The notes beneath the pieces are model-generated. The model was not told where the DNA came from. It ran no database searches and saw nothing but the letters and a program-made list of their open reading frames with translations. Below, in pieces: positions 47,891-58,479 of a stretch of DNA of 64,000 bases. Both the position numbers and the translations under genes were made by a program. This stretch comes from Nostocales cyanobacterium HT-58-2. GTDB lineage: Bacteria > Cyanobacteriota > Cyanobacteriia > Cyanobacteriales > Nostocaceae. Where the stretch lies: assembly GCA_002163975.1 (NCBI GenBank), contig CP019636.1, forward strand, positions 4,467,501-4,531,500, read 5' to 3'. Position 1 is the first letter of the stretch. Every line of letters starts with the position of its first letter.

Positions 47891-48976
47891 CTATATGGGT
47901 ACAGAAGACCACGCTGTAGGAACATTTGCCAGCGCAGCCGTATTGGTGTAGTTAGTACCCTCTATTAACCAAATAGCATTATCTCCTGTTTGGGAATTAC
48001 GCCAGAAAATATCGCTTGTGCCATTGTTATTGAAATCACCAAGACTGTAATCCCAGCTTGTGGGTACATTAGTTGGTAGAGTAGCTGCCTCGGCAACGTT
48101 GGTGCCATTTAGCAACCAAATAGCATTCTGTCCTGTTTGAGAATTGCGCCAGAAGACATCGCTTGTGCCATTGCCATTGAAATCACCAAGACTGTAATCC
48201 CAGCTTGTGGGTACATTAGTCGGTAGAGTAGCTGCCTCGGCAACGTTGGTACCCTCTAGCAACCAAATAGCATTCTGCCCTGTTTGGGAATTGCGCCAGA
48301 AGATATCGCTTGTGCCATTGCCATTGAAATCACCAAGACTGTAATCCCAGCTTGTGGGTACATTAGTTGGTAGAGTCACTGCCTCGGTAACGTTGGTGCC
48401 ATCTAGCAACCAAATAGCATTCTGTCCTGTTTGGGAATTGCGCCAGAAGATATCACTCCTGCCATCCCCATTGAAATCACCAAGACTGTAATTCCAGGCT
48501 GTGGGTACATTAGTCGGTAGAGTTACTGCCTGGGCAACGTTAGTATCCTCTATTAACCAAATAGCATTCTGTCCTGTTTGGGAATTGCGCCAGAAGATAT
48601 CACTCCTGCCATCCCCATTGAAATCACCAAGACTGTAATTCCAGGCTGTGGGTACATTAGTCGGTAGAGTTACTGCCTGGGCAACATTGGTGCCATCTAG
48701 CGACCAAATAGCGTTCTGTCCTGTTTGGGAATTGCGCCAGAAGATATCACTCCTGCCATCCCCATTAAAATCAGCAGTTGTATAATCCCAATTTGTAGGA
48801 ACAGTTGGTAAAAAAACCGCATCGCTATAGTTGGTGTTATTTAGCAACCAAATGGCATTCTGTCCTGTATTTCTATTGCGCCAAAAGATATCGCTCCTGC
48901 CATCATTATTGAAATCGATGGTGGTTCTTGCATCTTTGAGAAGGGAATTGGGATTAAGATTCTCTGTTACTGCCAT
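47891..48976 (-). CDS. seven-repeat FG-GAP/VCBS protein
   Basis: This 361-aa protein consists of a 20-residue start followed by seven repeats of about 49 aa. Each begins DFNGDGRSDIFWRN (or NGNGTSD), continues TGQNAIWLLxGTN and ends LPTNVPTxWxYSLG. The Asp/Asn-rich loop is a calcium-binding FG-GAP/VCBS motif, and seven repeats suit a seven-bladed propeller. No signal peptide is visible, although the family is normally extracellular. Repeats 2 to 6 are nearly identical in DNA as well, so copy number probably changes by recombination. It is convergent with the nucleotidyltransferase (22-base gap). Confidence 0.85.
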   Translation of the reverse strand: MAVTENLNPNSLLKDARTTIDFNNDGRSDIFWRNRNTGQNAIWLLNNTNYSDAVFLPTVPTNWDYTTADFNGDGRSDIFWRNSQTGQNAIWSLDGTNVAQAVTLPTNVPTAWNYSLGDFNGDGRSDIFWRNSQTGQNAIWLIEDTNVAQAVTLPTNVPTAWNYSLGDFNGDGRSDIFWRNSQTGQNAIWLLDGTNVTEAVTLPTNVPTSWDYSLGDFNGNGTSDIFWRNSQTGQNAIWLLEGTNVAEAATLPTNVPTSWDYSLGDFNGNGTSDVFWRNSQTGQNAIWLLNGTNVAEAATLPTNVPTSWDYSLGDFNNNGTSDIFWRNSQTGDNAIWLIEGTNYTNTAALANVPTAWSSVPI

Positions 48977-49611
48977 ACTTTGTTTTAGCGTCTAACTAGT
49001 GACCAAAAAAACATCATAAGCATAAGCATTTTTCTCTGTACAATTTTTTTAAGATATTCTGGAAACTTCACAACATCTTTGTCATTTCTAAATAACTTTT
49101 TGATTTTTTTGCTACTACCATGCGACTAATATGAAACTTCAATATATTTTGGATAAAATTAATATAAAGTCATAGCAAAGAGCCTTTGCTAGTAAGTGGT
49201 CGATTGTCATTTATAAATGTCATAAAAAATGAGATGATTTGCTGATAAACAAGCATACGTAAGGAGTTTATCAGCAATGATTTCAATAAGAAGCTAGCTG
49301 AGAACTGAGCTTACAAAATCAGCACAACCAGGACTTTATTGAAAGGTGTTCACTTAAGCATTGAACAGGGTGATGCCTACGGCGGACGCTCCGCGTCATT
49401 ACATTGCCTTAATCGGTTCAATAGTGTTAGTAAATCAACTCTATTGAAGACAGTTGCAGGTCAGTTCTAGGGAGAATTCAAAATCACCGAAGTTCAAAGC
49501 GAGTGGGACAAAGTCTTAAACTTCACTGTCTACTGGAAACAAAGCTGTCCTTCCAAAAGACAAGCAATCCTCGGAACTTCGCAGCTGTTTACGCAAAACC
49601 CCAAAGTAGCA
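48977..49611. other. gap upstream of the FG-GAP gene
   Basis: No gene is seen. 49378-49402 (GCCTACGGCGGACGCTCCGCGT) is a short GC-rich dispersed repeat. A long minus-strand frame (49530-50066) overlaps the MITE and the DUF6825-like gene and is a shadow. Confidence 0.45.
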
Positions 49612-49721
49612 ACTAATACTAAGTTGTATTCAAAAACCTCACCCCGCCCTCCGGGCACCCCTCTCCTTGCTAAGGAGAGGGGCGGGGGTGAGGTGACACC
49701 TATGAACGCAACTCGGTATAA
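49612..49721. mobile_element. 110-bp MITE, copy 2
   Basis: This has the same length and ends as 38651-38760. Differences are one C/T near the left end and a three-base change in the centre (CCTTGCTAAGG instead of CCTTAGCAAGG), which equals an inversion of the central palindrome. A fragment of the 24.4-kb repeat (AATAAATGTAGGATGGG) follows immediately. Confidence 0.85.
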
Positions 49722-49908
49722 ATAGCTCAACGTAAATAAATGTAGGATGGGAAGCGCTTTGAACGATTTCCCACAACGATACGACTTGCATCTAAACAGG
49801 GTGTGTTGCAATGAATCTATAGCGAGATAACACTCCAGTACTAAGGCATAAGCAGTAAAGCAGATCGGCAAGTTATAATTTTTTTGCAGATGAGCGTAAC
49901 AAAAATTT

Positions 49909-50235
49909 ATGAGTGACCCTCTTTTACAAGCCTTTTTCGTCGGTAGAGCAGCTGCTGAAATCCTTACGGAGAGGTTGGAATTCGCTTTTACTGATGCTTT
50001 GAGCGAACTCGGCAAATGGGATGCTGAAACAAGAGAGCAACTACGCCAGTTTACAGAAGAAGTCATAGAGCGAGCAAATCGGGCGGCAGAAGCTGCTGGC
50101 GCTGCTCAAACAGCAACCTATGGGGAATCTGGTTCAGCGCCAGTTGACTTACAAGCCAAGATTGATGAGCTGCGAGCAGAAATTGCGACATTGCGAACAG
50201 AATTACAACGCTATCGTAGCGGGAATTCTCTGTAG
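49909..50235 (+). CDS. conserved cyanobacterial protein, DUF6825-like
   Basis: This 108-aa acidic helical protein reads MSDPLLQAFFVGRAAAEILT ERLEFAFTDALSELGKWDAE, then an alanine-rich region (residues 62-77) and a C-terminal coiled coil (LQAKIDELRAEIATLRTELQ). Such proteins are widespread in cyanobacteria and plastids and are sometimes called thylakoid-associated; no function is established to my knowledge. It precedes the AarF kinase by about 60-110 bases on the same strand, so co-transcription is likely. Confidence 0.65.
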   Translation: MSDPLLQAFFVGRAAAEILTERLEFAFTDALSELGKWDAETREQLRQFTEEVIERANRAAEAAGAAQTATYGESGSAPVDLQAKIDELRAEIATLRTELQRYRSGNSL

Positions 50236-50345
50236 AGACGTTGCATTGCAACCTTTCTAGCAGAAAATTGTAGAGAAACAGTTTTGGAATCAGAGTGTCT
50301 TTTCTTCCTATTGACTCGGTCAAAAACCAGCGGTACGCAAAGCAT

Positions 50346-52031
50346 ATGGAAAAAGGTTATTCAGATAAGGCATACCGTTGGAATCGCGAAAACTACTCTC
50401 GTAGACGGCGCTTTTTGGACATTTGGTCTTTTGTCTTGACCTTAATGTTCAAGCTTTGGCGGTACAACAAATCCTGGAGTTACCCAGGAGGAGTGACCGA
50501 AGCAAAACAAGCTGCTCGACGTAAGGCGCAGGCGGTATGGATTCGTAATACCCTCCTAGACTTAGGACCAACTTTTATCAAAGTTGGGCAACTGTTCTCT
50601 ACTCGCGCTGATATTTTCCCCAGCGAATATGTGGATGAACTTGCCAAGCTCCAAGATAAAGTGCCCGCATTTAGCTATGAGCAGGTAGAAGCGATTATTG
50701 AACAAGAACTAGGCAAGAAAATCCCTGAACTCTACCAAAGTTTTGAACCCATACCCTTAGCTGCTGCTAGCTTGGGACAAGTACACAAAGCTGTGCTGCA
50801 CTCAGGAGAAGCAGTTGTTGTCAAAATACAACGCCCAGGTCTGAAAAAGCTCTTTGAAATAGATTTACAAATTCTCAAGGGAATTGCACGCTACTTTCAA
50901 AACCATCCTAAATGGGGGCGGGGACGCGATTGGATCGGCATCTATGAAGAGTGTTGTCGCATTCTATGGGAAGAAATTGATTATCTCAATGAAGGTCGCA
51001 ATGCTGATACGTTTCGCCGCAATTTTCGCGCCTATGAATGGGTGAAAGTTCCGCGTGTCTACTGGCGTTACACTTCATCACGGGTGTTGACGCTGGAGTA
51101 TATTCCTGGTATAAAAATTAGCCAGTATGAAGCCATAGAAGCAGCTGGTTTGGATCGGAAAATTATCGCCCGTCAAGGTGCCGAAGCTTACCTGCATCAG
51201 CTCCTGAATAATGGGTTTTTCCATGCTGACCCCCACCCAGGCAATATTGCCGTCAGTCCAAATGGGGCTTTGATATTTTATGATTTTGGCATGATGGGGC
51301 GCATTAAGACCAACGTGCGTGAAGGACTGATGGAGACGCTGTTTGGTATTGCTTCCAAAGACGGCGATCGCGTTGTCAAGTCCCTAATTGACCTGGGAGC
51401 GCTTGCGCCTGTAGAGGATATGGGACCTGTACGGCGTTCCGTCCAGTATATGCTGGACAATTTTATGGATAAGCCCTTTGAAAACCAGTCAGTAGCTACT
51501 ATTAGTGACGACTTGTACGAAATAGCGTATAATCAGCCATTTAGATTTCCAGCAACTTTCACTTTCGTCATGCGAGCTTTCTCGACACTCGAAGGTGTAG
51601 GGAAAGGGTTAGATCCAGAATTTAACTTTATGGAAGTTGCCAAACCATATGCAATGCAACTTATGACCAATATGAATGGTTCTGAGGGCAATAGTTTTCT
51701 TAATGAATTGAGTCGTCAAGCAGTTCAGGTTAGCAGCACTGCATTGGGACTACCACGCAGGCTAGAAGACACACTGGAAAAGCTAGAACGGGGAGATGTG
51801 CGTGTGCGTGTCAGGTCTGTGGAAACAGAACGCCTGCTGCGACGTCAAACGAATGTTCAGATAGGAATGACCTATGCTGTGCTTATCAGTGGTTTTACAC
51901 TCTCAGCCACGATTTTATTGGTAAAAGGATATATATGGTTGGCTATATTTGCGGGTTTAATCGCAGCTGCAGTGTCAAGCTTGCTGATTCGACTGCTGAT
52001 GCGCCTCGACCGCTACGACCGTATGTATTAA
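50346..52031 (+). CDS. AarF/UbiB (ABC1) family atypical kinase
   Basis: This protein of about 561 aa has FIKVGQLFSTRADIFPSEYV, the KxGQ motif of ABC1 kinases. PLAAASLGQVHKAVL is the alanine-rich nucleotide loop that replaces the P-loop, VVKIQRPG carries the Lys, and HADPHPGNI the catalytic loop. YDFGMMG is the DFG equivalent. Two hydrophobic segments lie at the C-terminus. The family supports quinone/tocopherol metabolism and plastoglobule-like functions. ATG 50346 (MEKGYSDKAYRWNRENYSRR) is chosen over GTG 50295; neither has a good ribosome site. The PP2C phosphatase follows after 16 bases. Confidence 0.87.
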   Translation: MEKGYSDKAYRWNRENYSRRRRFLDIWSFVLTLMFKLWRYNKSWSYPGGVTEAKQAARRKAQAVWIRNTLLDLGPTFIKVGQLFSTRADIFPSEYVDELAKLQDKVPAFSYEQVEAIIEQELGKKIPELYQSFEPIPLAAASLGQVHKAVLHSGEAVVVKIQRPGLKKLFEIDLQILKGIARYFQNHPKWGRGRDWIGIYEECCRILWEEIDYLNEGRNADTFRRNFRAYEWVKVPRVYWRYTSSRVLTLEYIPGIKISQYEAIEAAGLDRKIIARQGAEAYLHQLLNNGFFHADPHPGNIAVSPNGALIFYDFGMMGRIKTNVREGLMETLFGIASKDGDRVVKSLIDLGALAPVEDMGPVRRSVQYMLDNFMDKPFENQSVATISDDLYEIAYNQPFRFPATFTFVMRAFSTLEGVGKGLDPEFNFMEVAKPYAMQLMTNMNGSEGNSFLNELSRQAVQVSSTALGLPRRLEDTLEKLERGDVRVRVRSVETERLLRRQTNVQIGMTYAVLISGFTLSATILLVKGYIWLAIFAGLIAAAVSSLLIRLLMRLDRYDRMY

Positions 52032-52047
52032 ATCTTGTAGAAGGTAT

Positions 52048-52770
52048 ATGAAACTTAATTTCACCGGTGTTAGTGATCCGGGACTTATTCGTTCTAATAA
52101 TCAGGATGCTTACTACATTGACCCAGAGGGGCGTTTTTTCATTGTCGCTGATGGTATGGGTGGTCATGCAGGAGGCGAACAAGCGAGCCGCATTGCAACT
52201 GAGCAAATTCAGGAGCACTTGAGTGCAAATTGGAATTCCTCTCAGGCTTCAGAGCAGTTACTAGAGGAAGCTTTATTACAGGCGAATGAAGCGATTTTGC
52301 AAGATCAGCAAAATCATCCCGAACGCTCTGACATGGGAACAACTATTGTCGTCGTCATCTTTCGCTCTGAAACACTTTTGTGCGCTCACGTTGGTGATTC
52401 CAGGCTATACCGCTTTCGTGATTCCCAATTAGAGCAAATCACCGAAGACCACACTTGGGTAGCACGTGCTCTGAAAATGGGTGAAATTACCTCAGAAGAA
52501 GCCCGGATTCATCCATTTCGTCATGTCTTATCCCGCTGTTTGGGACGCGAAGACATACATCAGATTGATGTGCAGCAACTAGACGCTCAAGTAGGCGATC
52601 GCCTACTGTTGTGCAGTGATGGTTTAACAGAAGAACTAGCTGACCAGAAGATTGCTCAAGACCTCAAAGAACATCCCCTATTGGAAAAAGCTGCACTCTC
52701 TCTTGTTGAAGCGGCGAAAGAGCATGGAGGACACGATAACATCACAGTCGTGCTTGTCACACTGCAGTAG
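52048..52770 (+). CDS. PP2C-family Ser/Thr protein phosphatase
   Basis: This 240-aa Mg/Mn-dependent phosphatase reads GVSDPGLIRSNNQDAYYIDP, VADGMGGHAGGEQAS (metal Asp and Gly), GTTIVVVIF, AHVGDSRLYRF, LCSDGLTEEL and HDNITVVLV, so all eleven PP2C motifs appear. It is a single soluble domain of the Stp1/PphA type and probably reverses Ser/Thr or PII phosphorylation. It sits 16 bases after the ABC1 kinase, forming a kinase/phosphatase operon. A GAAGG site precedes the ATG. Confidence 0.92.
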   Translation: MKLNFTGVSDPGLIRSNNQDAYYIDPEGRFFIVADGMGGHAGGEQASRIATEQIQEHLSANWNSSQASEQLLEEALLQANEAILQDQQNHPERSDMGTTIVVVIFRSETLLCAHVGDSRLYRFRDSQLEQITEDHTWVARALKMGEITSEEARIHPFRHVLSRCLGREDIHQIDVQQLDAQVGDRLLLCSDGLTEELADQKIAQDLKEHPLLEKAALSLVEAAKEHGGHDNITVVLVTLQ

Positions 52771-53376
52771 ACAACAAGTTCTAGGTTTTATTGTTTAGGG
52801 GACAGGTTTTCTCTGTTCCTAATTTGCTGTTTTCAGGCAAAATTTGTTCAAATTGAGCATTTTTCTTATTTACAATTTGATACATATACTTTTAACCCCC
52901 GAAGTTCTTAACTGAGGAGGTTAATGAATTTATCCTATTTTGTGTAATTGACATCTTGCACCTAGTAAGGTAGGGCGAATATAATTCAAACTTACCTGCC
53001 TCATATAACTTAAGAGGACAAGGTGCAAAAAAACAAAAGCGTATTGCGCGTATGTATGTGTAACAGTGTAAAAATTGCTACGCATTTTACCTGCTTCTCA
53101 ACCAAGAAAGGGAGTTCCAGCCACCCGAAAGGGTATAAAAAATCTAATATTTTTCCGAAATCTGCTTCAGCAGACTTGGGGTCTATATCAGTTGGCACAG
53201 GAACTTGGTGTTTCGACAAAAAAATTACCCATTAGGGTATGGGCAATCAGTCAAACAATTGTTATCTTTCGTAATACGGAGGTACAAATGTTTGATAAAC
53301 AAAAGCCAAAGTCTTGACCTTATCGGTCCTCTGACAGTTATATTAACCTAACTTTTCCTACTTTTAGGAGTTAATC
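52771..53376. other. nblA upstream region
   Basis: No gene is called. TTGCACCT / AGGTGCAA (52956-52963, 53021-53028) with an inner GTAAG / CTTAC pair could fold into a structured leader. A canonical NtcA half-site pair lies at 53068-53081. Overlapping frames at 53023-53317 start at non-ATG codons and have no family match; they probably lie within the nblA leader. Confidence 0.45.
53068..53081 (+). promoter_or_regulatory. candidate NtcA site upstream of nblA
   Basis: GTA-N8-TAC (GTAAAAATTGCTAC) matches the NtcA consensus exactly, about 300 bases upstream of nblA. NtcA control of nblA under nitrogen starvation is known in related cyanobacteria. No convincing -10 at the expected distance is seen, so it is tentative. 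Confidence 0.35.
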
Positions 53377-53574
53377 ATGAACCAACCTATTCAACTCAGC
53401 CTTGAACAACAATTTAGTATCCGCTCGTTTGCGACTCAAGTACAACACATGAGCCCTGAACAAGCTAAAGACTTCTTAGTCAAGCTTTATGAACAAATGA
53501 TGGTACGCGAAGCAACTTACAAGGAGCTTCTCAAACACCAATGGGGGCTGGATTCTGGTTCCACTTTGGCATAG
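53377..53574 (+). CDS. nblA: phycobilisome degradation protein NblA
   Basis: This 65-aa protein reads PIQLSLEQQFSIRSFATQVQ, then HMSPEQAKDFLVKLYEQMMV and REATYKELLKHQWG, the complete NblA helix-loop-helix. It links phycobiliproteins to the ClpC protease so that phycobilisomes are dismantled during nitrogen or sulfur starvation. A good ribosome site (AGGAG) precedes the ATG. It has a long upstream leader and is probably NtcA-controlled. The partner nblB-like gene is at 35.9 kb. Confidence 0.96.
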   Translation: MNQPIQLSLEQQFSIRSFATQVQHMSPEQAKDFLVKLYEQMMVREATYKELLKHQWGLDSGSTLA

Positions 53575-54624
53575 ACTTCTAGCGCCGCAGTGGCGACCTC
53601 CTTCTCTTGCTCAGTTCCAAGGAGGAAAAGAGCTGGGGATGCCGGGGCGTCAACTACGATAAGCAATTCCGATGAAAGAATATACAAACATAACTCATCT
53701 GACAAATTTGTCTACTTATCTATCCCTTACTACATAAATGAACAAGCGTCATTTCAGCTGTATGCGTCAGCTAAACTGCCATTTGTCTTCACAATGTTTA
53801 AATTATCAAATCACAAATACATAGTTGACACTTCCAGCTCTCACAGACCCGGGATTCTTTAGGAAGACAGGCTTACCTGCTAAAGCCTACTTGTCTATAG
53901 ACTTTCAGCAATCCTAGGCGGCGTCAATTGCCAATAGAATCTCTTCCAAAAGGAATCGAGCTTACTTTTTTACTTTTTGTTGGCTCTATGTTTGTTAGTT
54001 TTAAACAGTTAGTCTTAAATACATTGTTTGTAGAGGCTTGAACAGGAGTGTCAGCACCACTAGTCACCTAGGTCGGGAAACCCTGTCCGAAGTTCTCTCA
54101 ACAGAACGCCATATGCTTCTCCTTACGGAGACGCTGCGCGAACAAGTCGGCAGAGCCGCCCTATGCAGTGGCTCGGGAACCCCAACACGGAACTTCTATC
54201 TGCCGCGCTGGCTCACCCAAACGCTCTTTCGGTTATTCATTATTTAACCGAAACATTTTACTCCTCCGTGTTTCACGGTTATTCAAGACTCAATGCTAGT
54301 GACTAACTTCACTGCTTGTGGGCGCTTGACGGAACGGAACTCTTAAGTTCTATGCCGCAGTTTTCCCAAACTTAAAGGTACTGGATCTCCACACTTTCCG
54401 TGAAGTATCCTTTTATGAATCTGATGAGTTTTTTCTAAACGGCATCCGATTCATTTAACTCATGTAACCTTCAGCAATTAGTTTATCTAAGTTTTGCTGC
54501 TTATGTTATCGATCTTTACATTTCTTATAACTTATAAGCAAATAGGTGCATATTTTTTTAATAAAAAATAACAGAAAATCAGATTGCTACTTTACAACTT
54601 ATGTGCATAGAGAGCATGCCATCT
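53575..54624. repeat. 1-kb gap with dispersed repeat pieces
   Basis: No gene is seen. 54060-54190 is a GC-rich mosaic: GTCGGGAAACCCT as at 18.6 kb, and CTTCTCCTTACGGAGACGCT near 54115-54134 as the inverted form of the repeat at 7217. The frames at 53590-53862 and 54038-54247 only cross these repeats. Confidence 0.5.
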
Positions 54625-56160
<1,536 letters not shown>

Positions 56161-56401
56161 AGAAAATTCGACTCCAATGTTTAACAACTCTGAGAGATTC
56201 CTGCCCAACTAAGAACTTGTAAAAGTTATGGTTTGAAAATGCGTAAGAATAAAGAGTATATTTACGTATATCCTTGTACTATGACATACTTTTATTTTGA
56301 TTTATTTTTCCCTAATTTACCTAGCTAGATAACTTGAATCTCCAGAATATTGTCAATCTATTGGCGATCGCCCAATATCTAGTATCACTGCACAATCTTG
56401 T

Positions 56402-56674
56402 TTGAACCAATACAGTCTTCCACTTGTCACACTCAACAAGCATAAGAAGAAATACAAGTATTTCCTATGTATTACAACATTAGCTATTGAATTTGGCGAT
56501 CGCTATTCTCAAGCACTGACTTACCATTGTTTGGGAACACTGGCAGAAGAAGAGGAAAACTACGCAGAGACGAGGGCTAATTTACAGAAAGCTTTGGAGA
56601 TATATGTTGAATATAAAGATGAATATTAGAGTGCAGTAGCACGGAATATATTACAGAGATTACCAGAAGTCTGA
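56402..56674 (+). pseudogene. TPR protein remnant
   Basis: In one frame ALTYHCLGTLAEEEENYAET RANLQKALEIYVEYKDEY is a tetratricopeptide repeat of the kind found in large cyanobacterial signalling proteins. A TAG at 56627-56629 interrupts it, and the frame continues SAVARNILQRLPEV to TGA at 56672-56674. The upstream 20-30 residues have no TPR character, so the 5' part is lost. Confidence 0.5.
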
Positions 56675-56681
56675 TAATGGC

Positions 56682-56717
56682 AAAAAAGTAACTATGAGTG
56701 CGACGCACTCATAGTTA
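56682..56717 (-). terminator. terminator of the duplicated-domain gene
   Basis: The perfect 14-base arms TAACTATGAGTGCG / CGCACTCATAGTTA (56689-56702, 56704-56717) are followed on the minus strand by six T (56682-56687). It lies about 40 bases after the stop at 56756. Confidence 0.82.
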
Positions 56718-56755
56718 CTTCATCTCAGACTAACAAACTTAGTCAGACTAACAAC

Positions 56756-57901
56756 TTAGCCTAACAGTGCTTCAACTTGTGCAGTACCAATATTAAATCC
56801 TTGAGTAAACGCACTGATTCCAAAGACTTGGTTCAGTGTGCCAGCTGCATCTGAGGTGAGTGTCAGATTCACATCCCCAATATTGAGAACAGTCTGTCCT
56901 TGCCCTAAAGCTGTCAAGCCACCAACTTCCAAATCAAACACCTCTCCTGGCCCTAAAACTGCCAAGCTACCAACTTCCAAATCAAACAGAGGAGCGCGGG
57001 TCACCAAGTCACCATTAACACTGACAAGCCCGGTTAAAACGGCACGATTGTCTAGATTTGTGATGATGAAGTCTGTCAAATCAACAGTGGTATTCGAGGT
57101 GCTAAGAGTCAAGCCACCATCATGAATAATATCCACCTTTGCAGAATTGAGATCTGCTGCACCACCGGTAATTGGGAAAACAACAGCGTCAAGACCAACA
57201 TTGGTATTTCCAAATAGTGTAGCTTCTACCTGTAGGGCACCTAAGGCGCTTACCAAATCGTTGCTTAATGCTACAGAGGTTCCACCACCACGAGTTAGAT
57301 CTGAGGGTGATGCTGAAAATGACTTATAAAAAGTCGGTGTCGAGGTGATGTCAAAAACAGAATCGGTGGTTGTATCTGACGTGGGAGTAAGCGGTGTTTC
57401 TACCTGAGCAGTACCGATGTTGAATCCTGGTGTGAATGCTGTGACACCAAAGACTTGATTGAGCGTATCTGCTGCTGCTGATGTCAGAGTCACATTCACA
57501 TCCGTGAGATTAAGTGAAGGCTCTTCACCCTCAGTGGATGCTTCTAATCCCCCAACTTGCAACTCAAACAGAGGAGCACGAGTCACTAAGCTACCGTTGA
57601 CGCTGACGAGTCCGGTTAAAACAGTGCGATAACCCAAATTTGAGATGATAAAATCGGTCAAATCAACAGTTGTATCGGCTGCTTTTAACGTCAAACCACC
57701 ATCGTGGATGATTTCCACTTTCACTTCATCGACATCTGCCGCACCGCCAGTGATGGCAAAGTCTGCAATGCCATCACTGATGCCTGTGCTACCAAATCCC
57801 TCAACTTGAACGTGCAAAGATGAGAGTGCATTCACTAAATCATTGCTGAACGCCACGGAAGTTGAACCGCTGTGGTTGATACCAAAGCTGCTGTAACTCA
57901 T
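56756..57901 (-). CDS. internally duplicated protein of unknown function
   Basis: This 381-aa protein has two homologous halves (about 13-165 and 207-380), each running SVAFSNDLVNALSSLHVQVE, ITGGAADVxxxKVxIIHDGG LTL, TTVDLTDFIISNLxxRxVLT GLVSVNG, RAPLF(D/E)LxVG and LNQVFGxxAFTxGFNIGTAQ VE. The second half also has a small tandem duplication (FDLEVGSLAVLGPGEVF, FDLEVGGLTALG). It is beta-rich, lacks cysteines and has no signal peptide. The HDGGLTL...LTDF arrangement recalls HtaA-type beta domains, but this is only a resemblance. Own terminator. Confidence 0.7.
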   Translation of the reverse strand: MSYSSFGINHSGSTSVAFSNDLVNALSSLHVQVEGFGSTGISDGIADFAITGGAADVDEVKVEIIHDGGLTLKAADTTVDLTDFIISNLGYRTVLTGLVSVNGSLVTRAPLFELQVGGLEASTEGEEPSLNLTDVNVTLTSAAADTLNQVFGVTAFTPGFNIGTAQVETPLTPTSDTTTDSVFDITSTPTFYKSFSASPSDLTRGGGTSVALSNDLVSALGALQVEATLFGNTNVGLDAVVFPITGGAADLNSAKVDIIHDGGLTLSTSNTTVDLTDFIITNLDNRAVLTGLVSVNGDLVTRAPLFDLEVGSLAVLGPGEVFDLEVGGLTALGQGQTVLNIGDVNLTLTSDAAGTLNQVFGISAFTQGFNIGTAQVEALLG

Positions 57902-58479
57902 TGAACGTATTACCTCTATTAAACTAGGGGATGTTTAGTGGAGAAGCTAAAAACGCAGAACTGACAGTCAATGCCAAACCGTAACCATTCAGATCCACAT
58001 CAGCACTAGGCTGGAGGGTCTGGAACCGCATGATGTCCGTAACCTCTAGGCCACATCCAGATTAAGTCGTAGAAAAAAATGACTTCTTAATCTTTCGCTT
58101 TCGAGGAATACTCAAACTAACGAGTCAAACCTATGACGATGTAAACAACACAAAGCCAAGTCTAATCAATAACTTTTGATTGTGTTGAAATTTTGCTCAC
58201 GTCGTAACCGTAAACAAAGTAACATGATTTTTACAATTTATCAAGAATCTTTACTTAACAATGATTGACTTCTAGTAGAGAAACATCAAGTATTTTTTTA
58301 TACTGTTCAAACAAGAAAATGCGACAAATACGTGACTTGGGTAGAGTGGAGCGAAACCCAACATATACAAGAGTTATTGAAGATGGACAGGCATTTTGCC
58401 TGCCCCACAATCTCTGAAAGCAACTTCGCTACAAGTAAATTAACAGTTGACGTGCTTTATGGTTGTTTGTCATCAGCAA
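57902..58479. other. gap without gene
   Basis: These 578 bases lie upstream of the duplicated gene and downstream of anmK. Around 58336-58415 are two hairpin-type dispersed repeats: TTGGGTAGAGTGGAGCGAAA with CCCAA, and GGACAGGCATTTTGCCTGCC. The frame at 58332-58601 only crosses them. Confidence 0.45.

Noticed and set aside
49530..50066. 178-aa minus-strand frame
   Set aside because: It is antisense to the conserved 108-aa gene and runs through a MITE, and its composition is not protein-like.
53263..53285. GTAATACGGAGGTAC near nblA considered as an NtcA site
   Set aside because: The spacing is GTA-N9-TAC, one base too long. The exact N8 match at 53068-53081 is preferred.
53075..53317. 80-aa frame (QELGVSTKKLP region) before nblA
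   Set aside because: It has only a TTG start, overlaps another frame, and sits where a long nblA leader is expected. The helix-turn-helix impression is weak.
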